Positions 1-9,921 are shown, numbered from the stretch's first letter. The stretch is 64,000 bases of DNA from Thioclava sp. GXIMD4216 (GCF_037949285.1 NZ_CP149926.1:1343501-1407500); one strand, 5' to 3'. Program-made: numbers and translations. Notes: generated from the letters alone by a model not told the origin.

Positions 1-1
1 G

Positions 2-24
2 AAAAACGCGGCCCTTGGGCCGCG
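2..24 (-). terminator. Rho-independent terminator of the aminopeptidase gene
   Basis: Read on the minus strand, an 8-bp GC-only stem (CGCGGCCC with GGGCCGCG) is followed by TTTTTC. It lies 10 bases past the stop codon of the aminopeptidase P gene, so it probably ends the cobT-pepP transcript. Confidence 0.75.
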
Positions 25-34
25 CTGTGTCAGG

Positions 35-1834
35 CTAGATTGGCGCGCAGGCCTGTTCCATCCACTCAGCCGTGGGGGCAGAGACATGCGGCCCGATCTC
101 GGCCAGACAGGTCGCGTGGTATTGGTTCAGCCAGTCGCGTTCTGCTTGGCTGAGCAGTTCAACCAGCACCGGACGGGTGTCGATGGGCACCCATGTCAGC
201 GTCTCGAAATGCAGCATCTCGCGCTGGGAATCGGCCTCGGGGCCTTTGTCTGCCGCAACCGCCAGCACCAGATTCTCGATGCGGATACCGAAGGCGCCGT
301 CACGGTAGTAGCCCGGCTCGTTCGACAGGATCATGCCTTCTTCAATCGGCAGGGTCGAGGCGCGCGAAATCCGCACCGGCCCCTCATGGACACAAAGCGC
401 CGCCCCCACGCCATGCCCCGTGCCGTGGTCGTAATCCTGACCGGCCCGCCATAGCGGCATCCGCGCCAGCGCGTCCAGATCCCGCCCAGAGATCCCTTGC
501 GGCCATTGCGCCATCGACAGCGCGATCATCCCCTTTAGCACGCGGGTATAGGGCGCGCGGGCCTCTTCGGGCACGGGGCCAATCGCGATGGTGCGGGTGA
601 TATCGGTGGTGCCATCCACATATTGCCCGCCCGAATCCACCAAAAGCAATTCGCCCGCATTTACGGGACGGTCGGTCTTTTCGGTGACGCGGTAATGGAC
701 AATCGCCCCGTCAGGGCCCGCGCCGCAGATCGTGTCAAAGCTGATCTCGGTCAGCGCATTGGTCGCGCGGCGAAAGTCCTCAAGCGCGGTCACCACCGAA
801 ATCTCGGTCAGACCGCCCTTCGGGGCTTCGGCATCCAGCCAAGCCAGAAACTCGGCCATGGCGCAGGCATCGCGGTGATGGGCCGCTTTCATGCCCTCCA
901 CTTCGGCGGCATTCTTGCGCGCTTTGGGCAGCACACAGGGGTCGGTCGCATAATGCGGCGTGGCACCTGCCTCCGACAGGATCGGACCCACCGCATAGGG
1001 TGCGCTTGCCGGATCCACCAGAACCGAGCCCGAAAGCGCGCAAAGCCCTGCGCCAAAACTATCGGGCGGGCACAGGGTCACATCCGGCCCCAAAGCCGCC
1101 AAGAGGTCGGGCGAAAACTTCGCGCCCTCGGCGAACAGATCGACCGAGCCATCGGCATGGAGAATGGCAAGGCTTTGCACCAGCGGATTGCGGGCAATGT
1201 CATCGCCACGGATATTCAGAAGCCAGCAGATGGAATCCGGCTGGGTCAGCACGGCAGCGCTATCTCCGGCCAGAGCGGCCGCCAGTCGGGCGCGTTTCGA
1301 CGCCGAAGCCTCGCCGGCAAGTTCCGGCGGATGCAGGCGGGCGGGGGCAAGCGGCGGGGCAGGGCGGTCCGTCCAGATTTCGTCGATCGGGTTGTCGCAG
1401 GGCACCAGTGTGACAGCGGTCTTGGCCAGCGCGGCTCGGATCGCCTCGATCTCGCTATGGGTGTGCAGCCAAGGGTCAAAACCGATCTGCCCATCGGGCA
1501 GATGTTCGGCAATCCAGGGGCCCGCCTGCGTCTGCGGCCAGTTGACCGGCGTGTAGGCTGCCAGATCCACCTCGGAGCGCACCTGCACGCGGTAGCGCCC
1601 GTCGATGAACACCCCCGCCACTTCCGGCAGCACCACGCAAAAGCCCGCCGAGCCGGTAAACCCCGTCAGCCAGCCCAGCCGCGCATCGCGGTCAGCCACA
1701 TATTCGCCCTGATGGATATCGGCGCGCGGCACGATAAACCCCGCCAGCCCGCGCTTGGCCAGAACCTCGCGCAGGGCGGCCAGACGGGGCGCGCCGGTTT
1801 CGGGGTTCGTCTTGACCGAGAAATCCTGAAACAT
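35..1834 (-). CDS. pepP: Xaa-Pro aminopeptidase (aminopeptidase P, M24B family)
   Basis: This 599-residue cytoplasmic metallopeptidase removes the N-terminal residue from peptides with proline at position 2. It has two creatinase-N-type domains (about 10-300), then the M24 pita-bread catalytic domain (about 310-530) and a C-terminal extension, the long three-domain architecture of eukaryotic-type cytosolic aminopeptidase P. The five expected metal ligands are visible: D400, D411, H474 (in GTGHGVG), E506 (in NEPGYY) and E520 (in RIENLV). The ATG shares its A with the TGA stop of cobT (TGATG), so translation is probably coupled to cobT, although no functional link to cobalamin is known. A strong terminator follows. 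Family assignment is secure; the physiological substrate is not known. Confidence 0.93.
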   Translation of the reverse strand: MFQDFSVKTNPETGAPRLAALREVLAKRGLAGFIVPRADIHQGEYVADRDARLGWLTGFTGSAGFCVVLPEVAGVFIDGRYRVQVRSEVDLAAYTPVNWPQTQAGPWIAEHLPDGQIGFDPWLHTHSEIEAIRAALAKTAVTLVPCDNPIDEIWTDRPAPPLAPARLHPPELAGEASASKRARLAAALAGDSAAVLTQPDSICWLLNIRGDDIARNPLVQSLAILHADGSVDLFAEGAKFSPDLLAALGPDVTLCPPDSFGAGLCALSGSVLVDPASAPYAVGPILSEAGATPHYATDPCVLPKARKNAAEVEGMKAAHHRDACAMAEFLAWLDAEAPKGGLTEISVVTALEDFRRATNALTEISFDTICGAGPDGAIVHYRVTEKTDRPVNAGELLLVDSGGQYVDGTTDITRTIAIGPVPEEARAPYTRVLKGMIALSMAQWPQGISGRDLDALARMPLWRAGQDYDHGTGHGVGAALCVHEGPVRISRASTLPIEEGMILSNEPGYYRDGAFGIRIENLVLAVAADKGPEADSQREMLHFETLTWVPIDTRPVLVELLSQAERDWLNQYHATCLAEIGPHVSAPTAEWMEQACAPI

Positions 1835-3708
1835 CAGCCGGCTCTCCGCATGCCCAGCACACGGGCGCGTTTGCGCGGGTCGGCATCAAAGAGGCCCGCC
1901 AGTTGCTCGGTCATGGCGCCCGCCAGTTCCTCGGCATCCGAGATCTTCACAGCGCGGTTGTAATATTTGGTCACATCATGGCCGATGCCGATGGCCAGCA
2001 ATTCCACCGCACGGCGTTTCTCGATCATGGCGATCACATCATGCAGGTGCTTGTCGAGGAAATTCGCGGGGTTCACCGACAAAGTGGAATCATCCACAGG
2101 CGCGCCATCGGAAATCACCATCAGGATCTTGCGCGCTTCCGAGCGTTTGGTGATCCGGCGGTGTGCCCATTCCAGCGCCTCGCCGTCGATGTTTTCCTTC
2201 AGCAGGCCTTCTTTCATCATCAGACCCAGATTGGGCCGCGCACGACGCCACGGCGTATCGGCGCGTTTATAGATGATATGGCGCAGGTCGTTCAAACGGC
2301 CCGGTTGCTGCGGACGCCCCGCATTGAGCCATTCCTCACGGCTTTGGCCGCCCTTCCACGCACGGGTGGTAAAGCCCAGAATCTCGACCTTCACATTGCA
2401 GCGCTCCAGCGTGCGCGCCAGAACATCGGCACAGATCGCCGCAATCGAGATCGGACGCCCGCGCATCGACCCCGAGTTGTCCAGAAGCAGCGTCACCACC
2501 GTATCGCGGAATTCGGTGTCATGTTCGATCTTGAAGGACAGTGGCGTGGTGGGGTTGGCCACAACCCGCGCCAAGCGGCCCGCATCCAGCATGCCTTCCT
2601 CGCGGTCGAATTCCCACGACCGGTTCTGCTGCGCCTGAAGTCGGCGTTGCAGCTTGTTGGCCAGCCGCGACACGGCGCCCTTCAGCGGTTCAAGCTGCTG
2701 GTCAAGATAGGCGCGCAGACGTTCGAGCTCGGCCACTTCGGCCAGTTCTTCGGCCATGATCTCTTCGTCGAATTCCGTGCGGAAGACGGTGTAATTGGGG
2801 TCGGCATCCGAGGCGGCAGGCGGCGGAGGCGGCTCCATCGCGGCCTCGGGGTCGGGCATCTCGACCTCGTCGCCATCGGCGGGGTCAGCCAGTTCCTCGG
2901 TCGAGGTGGCGGCCTGCTGCTGGTCCTGCGTCTGCTCCTGCGCGCGCTCGGGAGAGGCATCGGCCTCTTCCTGCTCCTGTTGCTCCTGCTCTTCCATCTC
3001 GCCGCGATCATTCTCGGGGGCGGCCTCTTCGGCATCCTCCCCGTCATCGCCCATCTCGTCATCGGGATCATCGCCCAGCTGGTCGCCATAGCCCAGATCG
3101 GAGATCAACTGCCGCGAGAATTTGGCGAATGCCGTCTGGTCGGAGAGCACATCCTGCAGACGCTCGAGATTGATGCCCTGCTGTTCCATGAACGGGCGCC
3201 ACAGGTCGAGCACATGCTCTGCCCCTTCGGGCAGTTTGCGGCCCGTGGCCATTTCGCGGATCATATAGCCCGCCGCCACCGGCAGGGGGGCCTCGGCCTG
3301 ATTGCGGATCTGGGCATAGCCCTTGCGTGCGGCCTCATGGGCGATCTTCACATCGATATTCGACAGCGTGCCCGGCATGTCGCGCGCGCCCAGAGCCTCG
3401 CAACGGGCATATTCCATTTCTTCATAAAGCGCGGCGGCCATATCGCCTGCGGGACGATACCGCCCGTGGGTGCCCGCATCATGGTGGCGTAGACGCAGCG
3501 CCAGCTGGTCTGCGGTGCCGCGCGCCAGCAGAACCTCGTCGCGCGTCATCCGCCGCGAGACCTGCGGCAGGCGCATCGTATCGCCTGTCGAGCCGGACGG
3601 ATCGACCGTATAGCTGACCGTCAACTCCGGCCGGTCGGCCATAGTTTTGGTCGCCTCGGCGAGGGCTTTTTTAAACGGATCGGCGGGGTTATCGATGGGT
3701 TTGCTCAT
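1834..3708 (-). CDS. cobT: Cobaltochelatase subunit CobT
   Basis: This 624-residue protein is the VWA-domain subunit of the ATP-dependent CobN-CobS-CobT complex, which inserts cobalt into hydrogenobyrinate a,c-diamide in aerobic cobalamin synthesis. The N-terminal CobT domain (about 1-205) is followed by a very acidic and Gln-rich linker (about 210-300). A C-terminal VWA domain carries the MIDAS motif DNSGS (D410, S412, S414). The start is the ATG that begins MSKPID; the reading frame stays open far upstream, but that part has no family resemblance. CobS lies about 1.3 kb away on the same strand, with two unrelated genes between, and CobN is not in the window. The length fits the family. Confidence 0.94.
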   Translation of the reverse strand: MSKPIDNPADPFKKALAEATKTMADRPELTVSYTVDPSGSTGDTMRLPQVSRRMTRDEVLLARGTADQLALRLRHHDAGTHGRYRPAGDMAAALYEEMEYARCEALGARDMPGTLSNIDVKIAHEAARKGYAQIRNQAEAPLPVAAGYMIREMATGRKLPEGAEHVLDLWRPFMEQQGINLERLQDVLSDQTAFAKFSRQLISDLGYGDQLGDDPDDEMGDDGEDAEEAAPENDRGEMEEQEQQEQEEADASPERAQEQTQDQQQAATSTEELADPADGDEVEMPDPEAAMEPPPPPAASDADPNYTVFRTEFDEEIMAEELAEVAELERLRAYLDQQLEPLKGAVSRLANKLQRRLQAQQNRSWEFDREEGMLDAGRLARVVANPTTPLSFKIEHDTEFRDTVVTLLLDNSGSMRGRPISIAAICADVLARTLERCNVKVEILGFTTRAWKGGQSREEWLNAGRPQQPGRLNDLRHIIYKRADTPWRRARPNLGLMMKEGLLKENIDGEALEWAHRRITKRSEARKILMVISDGAPVDDSTLSVNPANFLDKHLHDVIAMIEKRRAVELLAIGIGHDVTKYYNRAVKISDAEELAGAMTEQLAGLFDADPRKRARVLGMRRAG

Positions 3709-3912
3709 GCCCAAGATAAAGCACCACGCCCGTGCCTTCGCAAGAGGGGATCCGCGTGTTCGGCTGTCCCGCCAGACGGGCCAAGGCGGGCTGTGCAGAC
3801 GCTTCGTGCAGCTTTGCACCAAACTGGGGGTTGTCGCCACATTTCTGCACTGTACCTTGAGGCCAAACGGGCAGCAGACCGGTTGCCCTGTGCAGAAGCG
3901 AAGGAGACCCCC

Positions 3913-4491
3913 ATGACAGAACCGCTTAAAATTGGCGTTATCATCGGCACCACGCGCGAAGGCCGCTTTGCCGATGTGGTGACGGAATGGTTCATGGACA
4001 AAACCGCCAGCCGTTCGGCTTTCAAATTCGATGTGATCGATCTGCGCGATCATGTCCTGCCGCATTTCGAAGAGGCGATGGCGCCCGCCTATGCCGAGCC
4101 CTCCGAAGGGGCCAAGGGCAAATGGAATGATCTGCTGAAAAGCTATGACGGGTTTATCGTGGTGACGCCGGAATATAACCACTCGATCCCCGGTGTGCTG
4201 AAAAATGCGTTCGATTACGCTTATACCGGCTGGCGTCGCAAACCGCTGGGGATTGTGGGCTATGGTCCCTCGGGGGCGATGCGCGCCGCCGAACATCTGC
4301 GGGTGATCGCCATCAATTTCGGCATGGTGCCGGTGCGCGGGGCGGTGCATATCGCGGGCGCGGATTTCTTTGCCAATATGACCGAGCGCGACCCGAAAGC
4401 CTTCCCCGAACATATCGATCCCACGCTGGACGAGCTGCTGGGCGATATGGAGTTCTGGGGCAATCTGACAAAGCCCGCGCTCAAGGCGTAA
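3913..4491 (+). CDS. NAD(P)H-dependent FMN reductase family protein
   Basis: This 192-residue flavodoxin-fold protein of the NADPH-dependent FMN reductase family (SsuE, ChrR and azoreductase relatives) probably uses FMN to reduce quinones, chromate or flavin. The phosphate-binding loop is near the N terminus ([11 protein letters not shown], about 9-19). The [10 protein letters not shown] motif (about 82-91) contacts flavin in this family. The start is the ATG that follows AAGGAG by six bases; the frame is open upstream but lacks a better start. It lies on the opposite strand between cobT and the cobS side of the locus. A second member of this family is encoded at 32988-33539. The electron acceptor cannot be told from sequence. 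Confidence 0.85.
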   Translation: MTEPLKIGVIIGTTREGRFADVVTEWFMDKTASRSAFKFDVIDLRDHVLPHFEEAMAPAYAEPSEGAKGKWNDLLKSYDGFIVVTPEYNHSIPGVLKNAFDYAYTGWRRKPLGIVGYGPSGAMRAAEHLRVIAINFGMVPVRGAVHIAGADFFANMTERDPKAFPEHIDPTLDELLGDMEFWGNLTKPALKA

Positions 4492-4553
4492 GCTTCGCGC
4501 GCTTTCCAGAGCCATAATTTGCGGCGGCAGGTCTGTCGCTTTTATTGTGTAGG

Positions 4554-4575
4554 CCGGAAGGGGCCTCCGGTTTTT
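4554..4575 (+). terminator. Probable terminator after the FMN reductase gene
   Basis: A short stem CCGGA/TCCGG with a 7-base loop is followed by TTTTT, about 60 bases after the reductase stop. The stem is only 5 bp, so this is less certain than the other terminators in the window. Confidence 0.45.
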
Positions 4576-4620
4576 CGGGGGCCCGTTTTTATGGGGGCGG
4601 CCCTACTTCGGTCGGCGGCC

Positions 4621-4908
4621 TTACTCCGGCAGGCGCCGGTCAAGGATGAGGATGTCATCGCAATCCTCGACCTTGCGTGGCTTCTGCGCCTTTTGCGGCA
4701 CCAATATGGCCGTCATTGAGGGTACATGCGGCCCGCGATAGCCCATCAGGGCTTCGGAGGCCAGATTGGCATCCGTCAACCGGTCTGCCTCGGCATAGAG
4801 CGTGCGGCATTCCAGCAAGGCATCGCGCGCCGAATAGTTTGGCTCGCAGGCCATCAGAAGGCCGGTTGTGCAGAAAAGAAGGGCAAGGCGATAGGGGCTT
4901 AGCATCAT
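4621..4908 (-). CDS. Small predicted lipoprotein
   Basis: I do not recognise a family for this 95-residue protein. It starts with a hydrophobic signal segment ending in the lipobox LMAC, with the acylated cysteine at about residue 21. About 75 mostly polar residues follow, with three further cysteines (in LLECR, VEDCD and the lipid Cys region) and a C-terminal acidic stretch. Either of two adjacent ATG codons (4908 or 4905) could start it. It lies downstream of cobS on the same strand, separated by a terminator, so it likely has its own promoter. It should sit in the outer or inner membrane facing the periplasm. No role can be assigned. Confidence 0.7.
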   Translation of the reverse strand: MMLSPYRLALLFCTTGLLMACEPNYSARDALLECRTLYAEADRLTDANLASEALMGYRGPHVPSMTAILVPQKAQKPRKVEDCDDILILDRRLPE

Positions 4909-4951
4909 AGGCACAGCCTCGCCGTTTTTGCTTTCCAAATCGTAAAGAAAA

Positions 4952-4972
4952 GGCCGGGAACGCGTCCCGGCC
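4952..4972 (-). terminator. Terminator of cobS
   Basis: On the minus strand an 8-bp stem GGCCGGGA/TCCCGGCC with a 5-base loop is followed by TTTTCTTT, directly after the cobS stop codon. Confidence 0.82.
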
Positions 4973-4999
4973 TTCACTTTATTCGACTGGATCGCGTGA

Positions 5000-5971
5000 T
5001 CACATCGCGATGGAGGCCGCGCTTTCGGGCAGTTCTTCGTCAAACAGGCGCTGGTAGAACTCGGCCACGGTCTGACGTTCAAGCTCGTCACATTTGTTGA
5101 GGAAGGTCAGGCGGAAGGCATAGCCCACATCGTTGAAGATGCGTGCATTCTGCGCCCATGCGATGACGGTCCGCGGGCTCATGACGGTGGACAGATCGCC
5201 GTTCATGAAGGCCGTGCGCGTCAGATCGGCCACATGCACCATCTGGCTGATGACCTTGCGACCTGCCTCGTTATTGTAGTTGGGGTTCTTCGCCAGCACG
5301 ATGGCGGCTTCGGCATCATGGCTGAGATAGTTCAGCGTGGCCACCAGCGACCAGCGGTCCATCTGGCCCTGGTTGATCTGCTGGGTGCCGTGATAGAGGC
5401 CGGTGGTATCGCCCAGACCCACGGTGTTTGCGGTCGCAAACAGGCGGAAATAGGGGTTCGGGGTGATCACCTCGTTCTGGTCCAGAAGGGTCAGCTTGCC
5501 CTCGGCTTCCAGCACACGCTGGATCACGAACATCACATCGGCGCGGCCTGCGTCATATTCGTCGAAGATGATCGCGGTGGGGTTGCGCAGCGACCACGGC
5601 AGGATGCCTTCATGGAAGACGGTGACCTGCTTGCCATCCACCAGCTTGATCGCATCCTTCCCGATCAGGTCGATCCGGCTGACATGGCTGTCGAGGTTCA
5701 CCCGCACACAGGGCCAGTTCAGGCGCGCGGCGATCTGTTCGATATGGGTGGATTTGCCGGTGCCGTGATAGCCCTGGATCATCACGCGGCGGTTATAGGC
5801 AAACCCCGCCAGAATCGCCAGCGTGGTGTCGCGATCGAACTTGTAGGTCGGGTCGATTTCCGGCACGCGTTCGGTGCGCTCGGCAAATCCCTTGACCTTC
5901 ATATCACTGTCAATGCCGAAGACCTCGCGGACATCGATCTCTTCGGTGGGTTTTGCATTCATATCGAGCAT
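5000..5971 (-). CDS. cobS: Cobaltochelatase subunit CobS
   Basis: This 323-residue AAA+ ATPase is partner of CobT in the cobalt-inserting CobNST complex. The N-terminal CobS segment (about 1-40) precedes the AAA+ core. Walker A is GYHGTGKST (67-75), and the Walker B region IIFDEYD follows about 65 residues later. The chosen ATG (beginning MLDMNAKP) has an upstream AGAAAGG at 8 bases. A longer version starting 14 residues earlier is possible, and the frame is open further without family similarity. The length matches the roughly 325 residues usual for CobS. A terminator follows immediately, so cobS is not cotranscribed with cobT. Regulation by cobalamin is not evident in the upstream region. 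Confidence 0.94.
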   Translation of the reverse strand: MLDMNAKPTEEIDVREVFGIDSDMKVKGFAERTERVPEIDPTYKFDRDTTLAILAGFAYNRRVMIQGYHGTGKSTHIEQIAARLNWPCVRVNLDSHVSRIDLIGKDAIKLVDGKQVTVFHEGILPWSLRNPTAIIFDEYDAGRADVMFVIQRVLEAEGKLTLLDQNEVITPNPYFRLFATANTVGLGDTTGLYHGTQQINQGQMDRWSLVATLNYLSHDAEAAIVLAKNPNYNNEAGRKVISQMVHVADLTRTAFMNGDLSTVMSPRTVIAWAQNARIFNDVGYAFRLTFLNKCDELERQTVAEFYQRLFDEELPESAASIAM

Positions 5972-6144
5972 TTCGGGCACCTTTCTCTTGGTCGCCGCAG
6001 CCGTCATCGAAATCGGACGCAGGGCGTGTCTGACCGAGTTGTGGAGCATATCGCGGGGCGCTGCAAGGGCAAGCGGCCATTTGGGGAACCGCAATCGGGG
6101 GATGGTGCGTTGCGCCTGCAAGACGGAGCAAGTAGCCTGCAGGA

Positions 6145-6177
6145 CGCATATCCCGCACGCGCGTGCGCAAACATGCG
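6145..6177. promoter_or_regulatory. Nested palindromes in the cobS / DUF808 divergent region
   Basis: A perfect 12-bp palindrome GCACGCGCGTGC (6155-6166) is flanked by CGCAT (6145-6149) and its complement ATGCG (6173-6177). It sits 23 bases before the DUF808 gene start, in the 228-bp divergent space. It is a candidate operator; no regulator can be named. Confidence 0.35.
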
Positions 6178-6199
6178 AATATTGTGAACGGAGATTGGT

Positions 6200-7177
6200 A
6201 TGAGCGGCCTTCTGGCGCTTTTGGATGATGTGGCGGGAATCGCCAAGATCGCGGCGGCTTCGGTCGATGATGTGGCAGGGCAGGCAGCCAAGGCCGGGGC
6301 CAAAGCGGCGGGGGCGGTGATTGATGATGCGGCGGTCACGCCCAAATATGTGCATGGTTTTGCCGCTGCCCGTGAATTGCCCATTGTGGGCAAGATCGCG
6401 CTGGGGTCGATCCGCAACAAGCTGGTCTTCCTGCTGCCATTGGCGCTGCTGCTGTCCAGCTTCGCGCCTTGGGCCATTACGCCGCTTCTGATGCTGGGCG
6501 GGGCCTATCTGTGTTTCGAAGGGGCCGAGAAAGTGTGGCATGTGCTGCACCCCGCCGCCGCCCATCCTGCAGAAGACGCGGCTCCCAAGGCCAAAGAGAA
6601 CGCGGCCCTGCTTGAGGAGAAAAAGGTCAGAGGTGCGGTAAAAACCGATTTCATCCTCTCGGCAGAGATCATGACCATCGCGCTTTCCGCCTTGCCGGAA
6701 GGGGATGCGCTATGGATCGAGGCCCTGACGCTGGCGATTGTCGGTATCGGGATCACGGCGGTGGTCTATGGGGGTGTCGCGATTATCGTGAAAGCCGATG
6801 ATGTGGGGCTGTGGCTGGCGGAAAATGCCAGGCTTGCGGCCACACGCGCCTTTGGCCGCGCGATCGTGCATTTCATGCCGCTTTTCATGAAGATCCTGAT
6901 GATCGTGGGCACCGCTGCGATGATCTGGGTGGGGGGCAATATCATCCTGCATGGTCTGGCCGAACTCGGCTTCGGGGCGCCCTATGACTGGATCCACCAT
7001 CAGTCCGAAGCGGTCGCGGCGAAGGTGGGCGAGGCGTGGAAGCCCGCACTTGGCTGGGCGGTTACCGCCTGCTGTGACGGAATCTTCGGGGTACTGTTCG
7101 GCTTCGTGCTGATTCCTGTCGTGACATTCGTGATCTCGCCGGTCCTCGGGATGTTTGCCAAGAAAGAGGCGGCATGA
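6200..7177 (+). CDS. DUF808 (YedI-like) inner membrane protein
   Basis: This 325-residue protein matches the DUF808/YedI family. The N-terminal stretch (about 1-50) has the family pattern [13 protein letters not shown] and repeated Ala/Gly-rich helices. A conserved [12 protein letters not shown] segment and several hydrophobic membrane segments follow (about 75-110, 170-205, 225-260, 290-320). The function of the family is unknown. The start is an ATG preceded by CGGAG. Its stop overlaps the start of the next gene by 4 bases (ATGA), so the two are probably cotranslated. Confidence 0.85.
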   Translation: MSGLLALLDDVAGIAKIAAASVDDVAGQAAKAGAKAAGAVIDDAAVTPKYVHGFAAARELPIVGKIALGSIRNKLVFLLPLALLLSSFAPWAITPLLMLGGAYLCFEGAEKVWHVLHPAAAHPAEDAAPKAKENAALLEEKKVRGAVKTDFILSAEIMTIALSALPEGDALWIEALTLAIVGIGITAVVYGGVAIIVKADDVGLWLAENARLAATRAFGRAIVHFMPLFMKILMIVGTAAMIWVGGNIILHGLAELGFGAPYDWIHHQSEAVAAKVGEAWKPALGWAVTACCDGIFGVLFGFVLIPVVTFVISPVLGMFAKKEAA

Positions 7178-7563
7178 CACAGGCGCTGCGCCCGCATCAT
7201 GTGGCGATCATCGCTTCGGATTACCAAAGCTCCAAGCACTTTTACACAGAGGTGCTCGGGCTGAAGGTGATCGCGGAAACCTATCGCGCGGCGCGCGACA
7301 GCTGGAAACTGGATCTGGAGATGGCGGGAGGGGTGCAGATCGAACTCTTCACCTTCCCGAATGCCCCCAAGCGCCCGACCCGTCCCGAGGCGCAGGGGCT
7401 GCGGCATCTGGCCTTTGCGGTGGGCGATATCGATGCATGGTGCGCAAGGCTTGCGTATCATGGGGTGGAGGTCGAGCCGATCCGCGTGGATGCGCTGACC
7501 AACGCCCGTTTCACCTTTTTCCAAGACCCCGATGGCCTGCCGCTAGAGCTTTACGAGACGTAA
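7174..7563 (+). CDS. VOC (glyoxalase/dioxygenase superfamily) protein, YaeR-like
   Basis: This 129-residue vicinal-oxygen-chelate protein contains two beta-alpha-beta-beta-beta units. Likely metal ligands are a histidine in RPHHVAI near the N terminus, a glutamate in QIELF, a histidine in LRHLAF and the glutamate in LPLELYE at the C terminus. This order resembles YaeR-type proteins, whose substrate is not established. It overlaps the DUF808 gene by 4 bases. Lactoylglutathione lyase activity cannot be assumed. Confidence 0.85.
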   Translation: MTQALRPHHVAIIASDYQSSKHFYTEVLGLKVIAETYRAARDSWKLDLEMAGGVQIELFTFPNAPKRPTRPEAQGLRHLAFAVGDIDAWCARLAYHGVEVEPIRVDALTNARFTFFQDPDGLPLELYET

Positions 7564-7634
7564 TTCTCCTTGCCAATCCTGACCGGTCATGTGTTCCTTG
7601 CGGTATTTCGCCCAAGAATTTCAATGAGGAATAT

Positions 7635-8072
7635 ATGACCATCCAGACATCAGAGGCCTTCGAGGTCATCGGCCTTTCGGAGATTGTCCAGAATACAGAC
7701 CCCGTGAAGATTGGCGCGCTTTGGGCGCGGTTTCAGTCACAAGATGTCAGGGGCGCTTTGGGAGAGGCGGCCTCTGCCGAGCTTTACAGCGTCTATCATG
7801 ACTATAGCGGAGGGTTTCTCGACCCCTATCGGGTGACCCTCGGCTACCGCGTGCCGCAGGGCACAGCCATTCCCGAGGGCTTTCATAGCGCGCAGGTGCC
7901 TGCGCAGAAATATGAGGTTCTGCCCACCCAAGGGCCGCAGCCCCAAAGCCTGATCGCGCAATGGCAATCCATCTGGCAAAAGGACATCCCGCGCGCGTTT
8001 CAGGCGGATTTCGATCTCTATGATACGCAGGACCCGACGAAGATAACCGTCTATCTTGGCCTAAGCGCCTAG
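7635..8072 (+). CDS. GyrI-like / effector-binding domain protein
   Basis: This 145-residue protein resembles the stand-alone effector-binding (GyrI-like, AraC C-terminal, Cass2-type) domain. A start strand pattern (SEAFEVIGLS) is followed by a helix with IGALWARF, then DYSGGFLDPYRVTLGYRV and a C-terminal FDLYD...ITVYLGL strand. No DNA-binding domain is present, so it probably binds small hydrophobic or cationic ligands or a protein partner. The start is the ATG after GAGGA; the frame is open upstream across the previous gene but without coding sense. It is the last gene of the plus-strand cluster beginning at 6200. Confidence 0.72.
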   Translation: MTIQTSEAFEVIGLSEIVQNTDPVKIGALWARFQSQDVRGALGEAASAELYSVYHDYSGGFLDPYRVTLGYRVPQGTAIPEGFHSAQVPAQKYEVLPTQGPQPQSLIAQWQSIWQKDIPRAFQADFDLYDTQDPTKITVYLGLSA

Positions 8073-8146
8073 GCTCTGCGCTCGGCTCCGGGTCAAGCCC
8101 GCAAGGGAAAGAACCAGCGGGCAGCTTTGGCGCATGGGAAAGCGAA

Positions 8147-8169
8147 AAAAGGGAGGCCAATGGCCTCCC
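8147..8169 (-). terminator. Terminator of the OpgG/OpgD gene
   Basis: On the minus strand GGGAGGCC/GGCCTCCC (8 bp, 3-base loop) is followed by TTTTTT, 14 bases after the stop codon. With the opposite-strand gene ending at 8072, it may also limit read-through from that side. Confidence 0.82.
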
Positions 8170-8183
8170 TTGGTGTCCGGTGC

Positions 8184-9794
8184 TTAGCCGTGGCTGGCCA
8201 GTAGCTCGCGCAGCTGCGAGGGGAAAAGCTGCAAAATCAGCGTTTCGCTCATCGCATCGCCTTTATGGTCCAGATACATGCGGATATCGATCGGATCGTT
8301 ATTGTCCGTGGCCACGGCCGAAAAATCCAGATCGAAGATCGCGCGCCAGTAATCGGCCCCGACAACGGGGAAGGCGCTTGTAAGAGAGGTCGTGCCCACC
8401 GAGGCGGTAACAACCGGCTCCAGCCCGTCCGCACGGCTCAGCCCCTGAAGGCCGGTGCTGTCGAGATCGCAAACGATCTTCACGGTGTTGGCCGGACGGT
8501 CCTGCCCCGGAATGCCGCCCGTGCCGATACGGATCGCGGTAAACTGCGCTTTCTGGCGCGGCACCGGCACATCCTTCACCCAGCTCAGCCGATAGTTCAC
8601 GCTGAATTCCGAGCCTGTCGCGGACGGGTCGGAGGGGGTCCAGAAGGCCACGATATTGTCCATCGTTTCGTCATCGGTGGGGATCTCGATCAGGGTCACA
8701 GCCCCTTCGCCCCAGCCCTCTTTCGGCTCGATCCAGGCGGTGGCGCGTTTTTCATAGAAAACGCCATCATCTTGATATTGCTTGAAGTCACGCTCGCGCT
8801 GCGCAAGGCCGAAGCCTTTGACATTGGGCGAGTGGAAGCTGTTCGCCATCACCCGTGGCGGATTGTTCAGCGGACGCCAGATCTTTTCGCCGGTGCCGGT
8901 ATGGATCTCCAGCCCGTCGCTGTCATGGACCTCGGGGCGCCAGTCGGGGGATACCTGCCGGTCATGCTTGCCAAACCAGTACATCGAGGTCAGCGGCGCG
9001 ATGCCAAGCCGGTTCACATCGCCGCGCAGGAAGATATCTGCCGAGACATCCTGCACCACGCCGCCGCCCAGACGCGAAACGATCTTATAGGCACCGGTCG
9101 CGCGCGGGCTTTCCAGAAGCGCATAGGTGACAAAGCTGCCATCTTCGGGTTCTTCCAGCCAGAAGCGGGTGAAGCGCGGAAATTCCTCCGGCCCTTCGGC
9201 CACAGCCGTGTCCAGCGCCAGCCCGCGCACCGACAGCCCGAACTGGCCCGAATAGCCCGCAGTCCGCCAGTAAGACGCCCCCAGAAAGGCCATCCAGTCG
9301 GCATTATGTTTGCGGTCCTGCACCGAAAACCCTGCAAAGCCTTCGGTCCCATGCAGGTTCTGGGCGGGGCTGTCGGCGGGAATATCGAAATAGTTTTTCG
9401 AGAACGGCACCTCGCGCGCCATCCCGCCATTCACGGCGTAGATATGCACCGGATCGGGGAAATACCGGCCCGGAAAGAAGAAATGCACGGGGTAGTCGTC
9501 GCCATTGCCCCAAAGCGCGTGATCCTTGCGGAATTTGATCGCACCGTGGGCGTCGTAATCGATCTGCTGGATGATCTCGGGATCGGCGACTTTCATCGCA
9601 TTATAGGGGCCGTTGGCCAGCGTGCGTGCCATGTCGCGCAGCATATCGAACGAGAACGGCTCCGCTTGGCCCAAAGGCATGCCATGCGCGATCTCGTCGG
9701 CTTGGGCGCGCGCCATTTGCGGCAGCAGGAAGAAGGCGCCGGTTCCGAGGGCGGAGGCAAGGACCTGACGGCGGGAGGGGTGAGAATCTGTCAT
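8184..9794 (-). CDS. Glucan biosynthesis protein, OpgG/OpgD family, Tat-exported
   Basis: This 536-residue periplasmic protein belongs to the MdoG family, which acts on the backbone of osmoregulated periplasmic glucans. The N terminus is a twin-arginine signal (SRRQVLAS, hydrophobic core, cleavage after MARA at about residue 31). The N-terminal beta-sandwich domain includes FRKDHALWG and FFFPGRYF. The C-terminal Ig-like domain is about 400-530. The Tat signal is closer to OpgD than to Sec-exported OpgG of enterobacteria. The ATG is preceded by GGAG at six bases. The glucosyltransferase OpgH is not in the window. Family is certain, OpgG versus OpgD is not. Confidence 0.88.
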   Translation of the reverse strand: MTDSHPSRRQVLASALGTGAFFLLPQMARAQADEIAHGMPLGQAEPFSFDMLRDMARTLANGPYNAMKVADPEIIQQIDYDAHGAIKFRKDHALWGNGDDYPVHFFFPGRYFPDPVHIYAVNGGMAREVPFSKNYFDIPADSPAQNLHGTEGFAGFSVQDRKHNADWMAFLGASYWRTAGYSGQFGLSVRGLALDTAVAEGPEEFPRFTRFWLEEPEDGSFVTYALLESPRATGAYKIVSRLGGGVVQDVSADIFLRGDVNRLGIAPLTSMYWFGKHDRQVSPDWRPEVHDSDGLEIHTGTGEKIWRPLNNPPRVMANSFHSPNVKGFGLAQRERDFKQYQDDGVFYEKRATAWIEPKEGWGEGAVTLIEIPTDDETMDNIVAFWTPSDPSATGSEFSVNYRLSWVKDVPVPRQKAQFTAIRIGTGGIPGQDRPANTVKIVCDLDSTGLQGLSRADGLEPVVTASVGTTSLTSAFPVVGADYWRAIFDLDFSAVATDNNDPIDIRMYLDHKGDAMSETLILQLFPSQLRELLASHG

Positions 9795-9886
9795 CAAATG
9801 CTCCGGATATCGTGCTAATTCCAGATAAGTGCGGGGATTGTGGCAAAGCGCAACAGAAGATCCTGTGAATGGGCAGGAAGATGCTG

Positions 9887-9910
9887 AAAAACTCGAGTTT
9901 TTATGTCGAG
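9887..9910 (-). terminator. Probable terminator of the LysR-family gene
   Basis: On the minus strand CTCGA/TCGAG with a 9-base loop is followed by TTTTT. The same bases contain a 16-bp perfect palindrome (9887-9902). It lies 12 bases beyond the regulator stop. Confidence 0.5.
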
Positions 9911-9921
9911 TAAGCGGATTT

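Noticed and set aside
623..1963. Long plus-strand open frame opposite pepP
   Set aside because: It is antisense to a well-supported enzyme gene, rich in Arg/Gly/His as expected from a GC-rich shadow frame, and has no family similarity or ribosome-binding site.
1903..3492. Long plus-strand open frame opposite cobT
   Set aside because: It is the mirror of the cobT acidic region (Leu/Gly/Arg-rich runs) with no independent evidence of coding.
5972..6199. Cobalamin riboswitch upstream of cobS
   Set aside because: No B12-box or other conserved aptamer core was seen, and the region is short and shared with a divergent gene.
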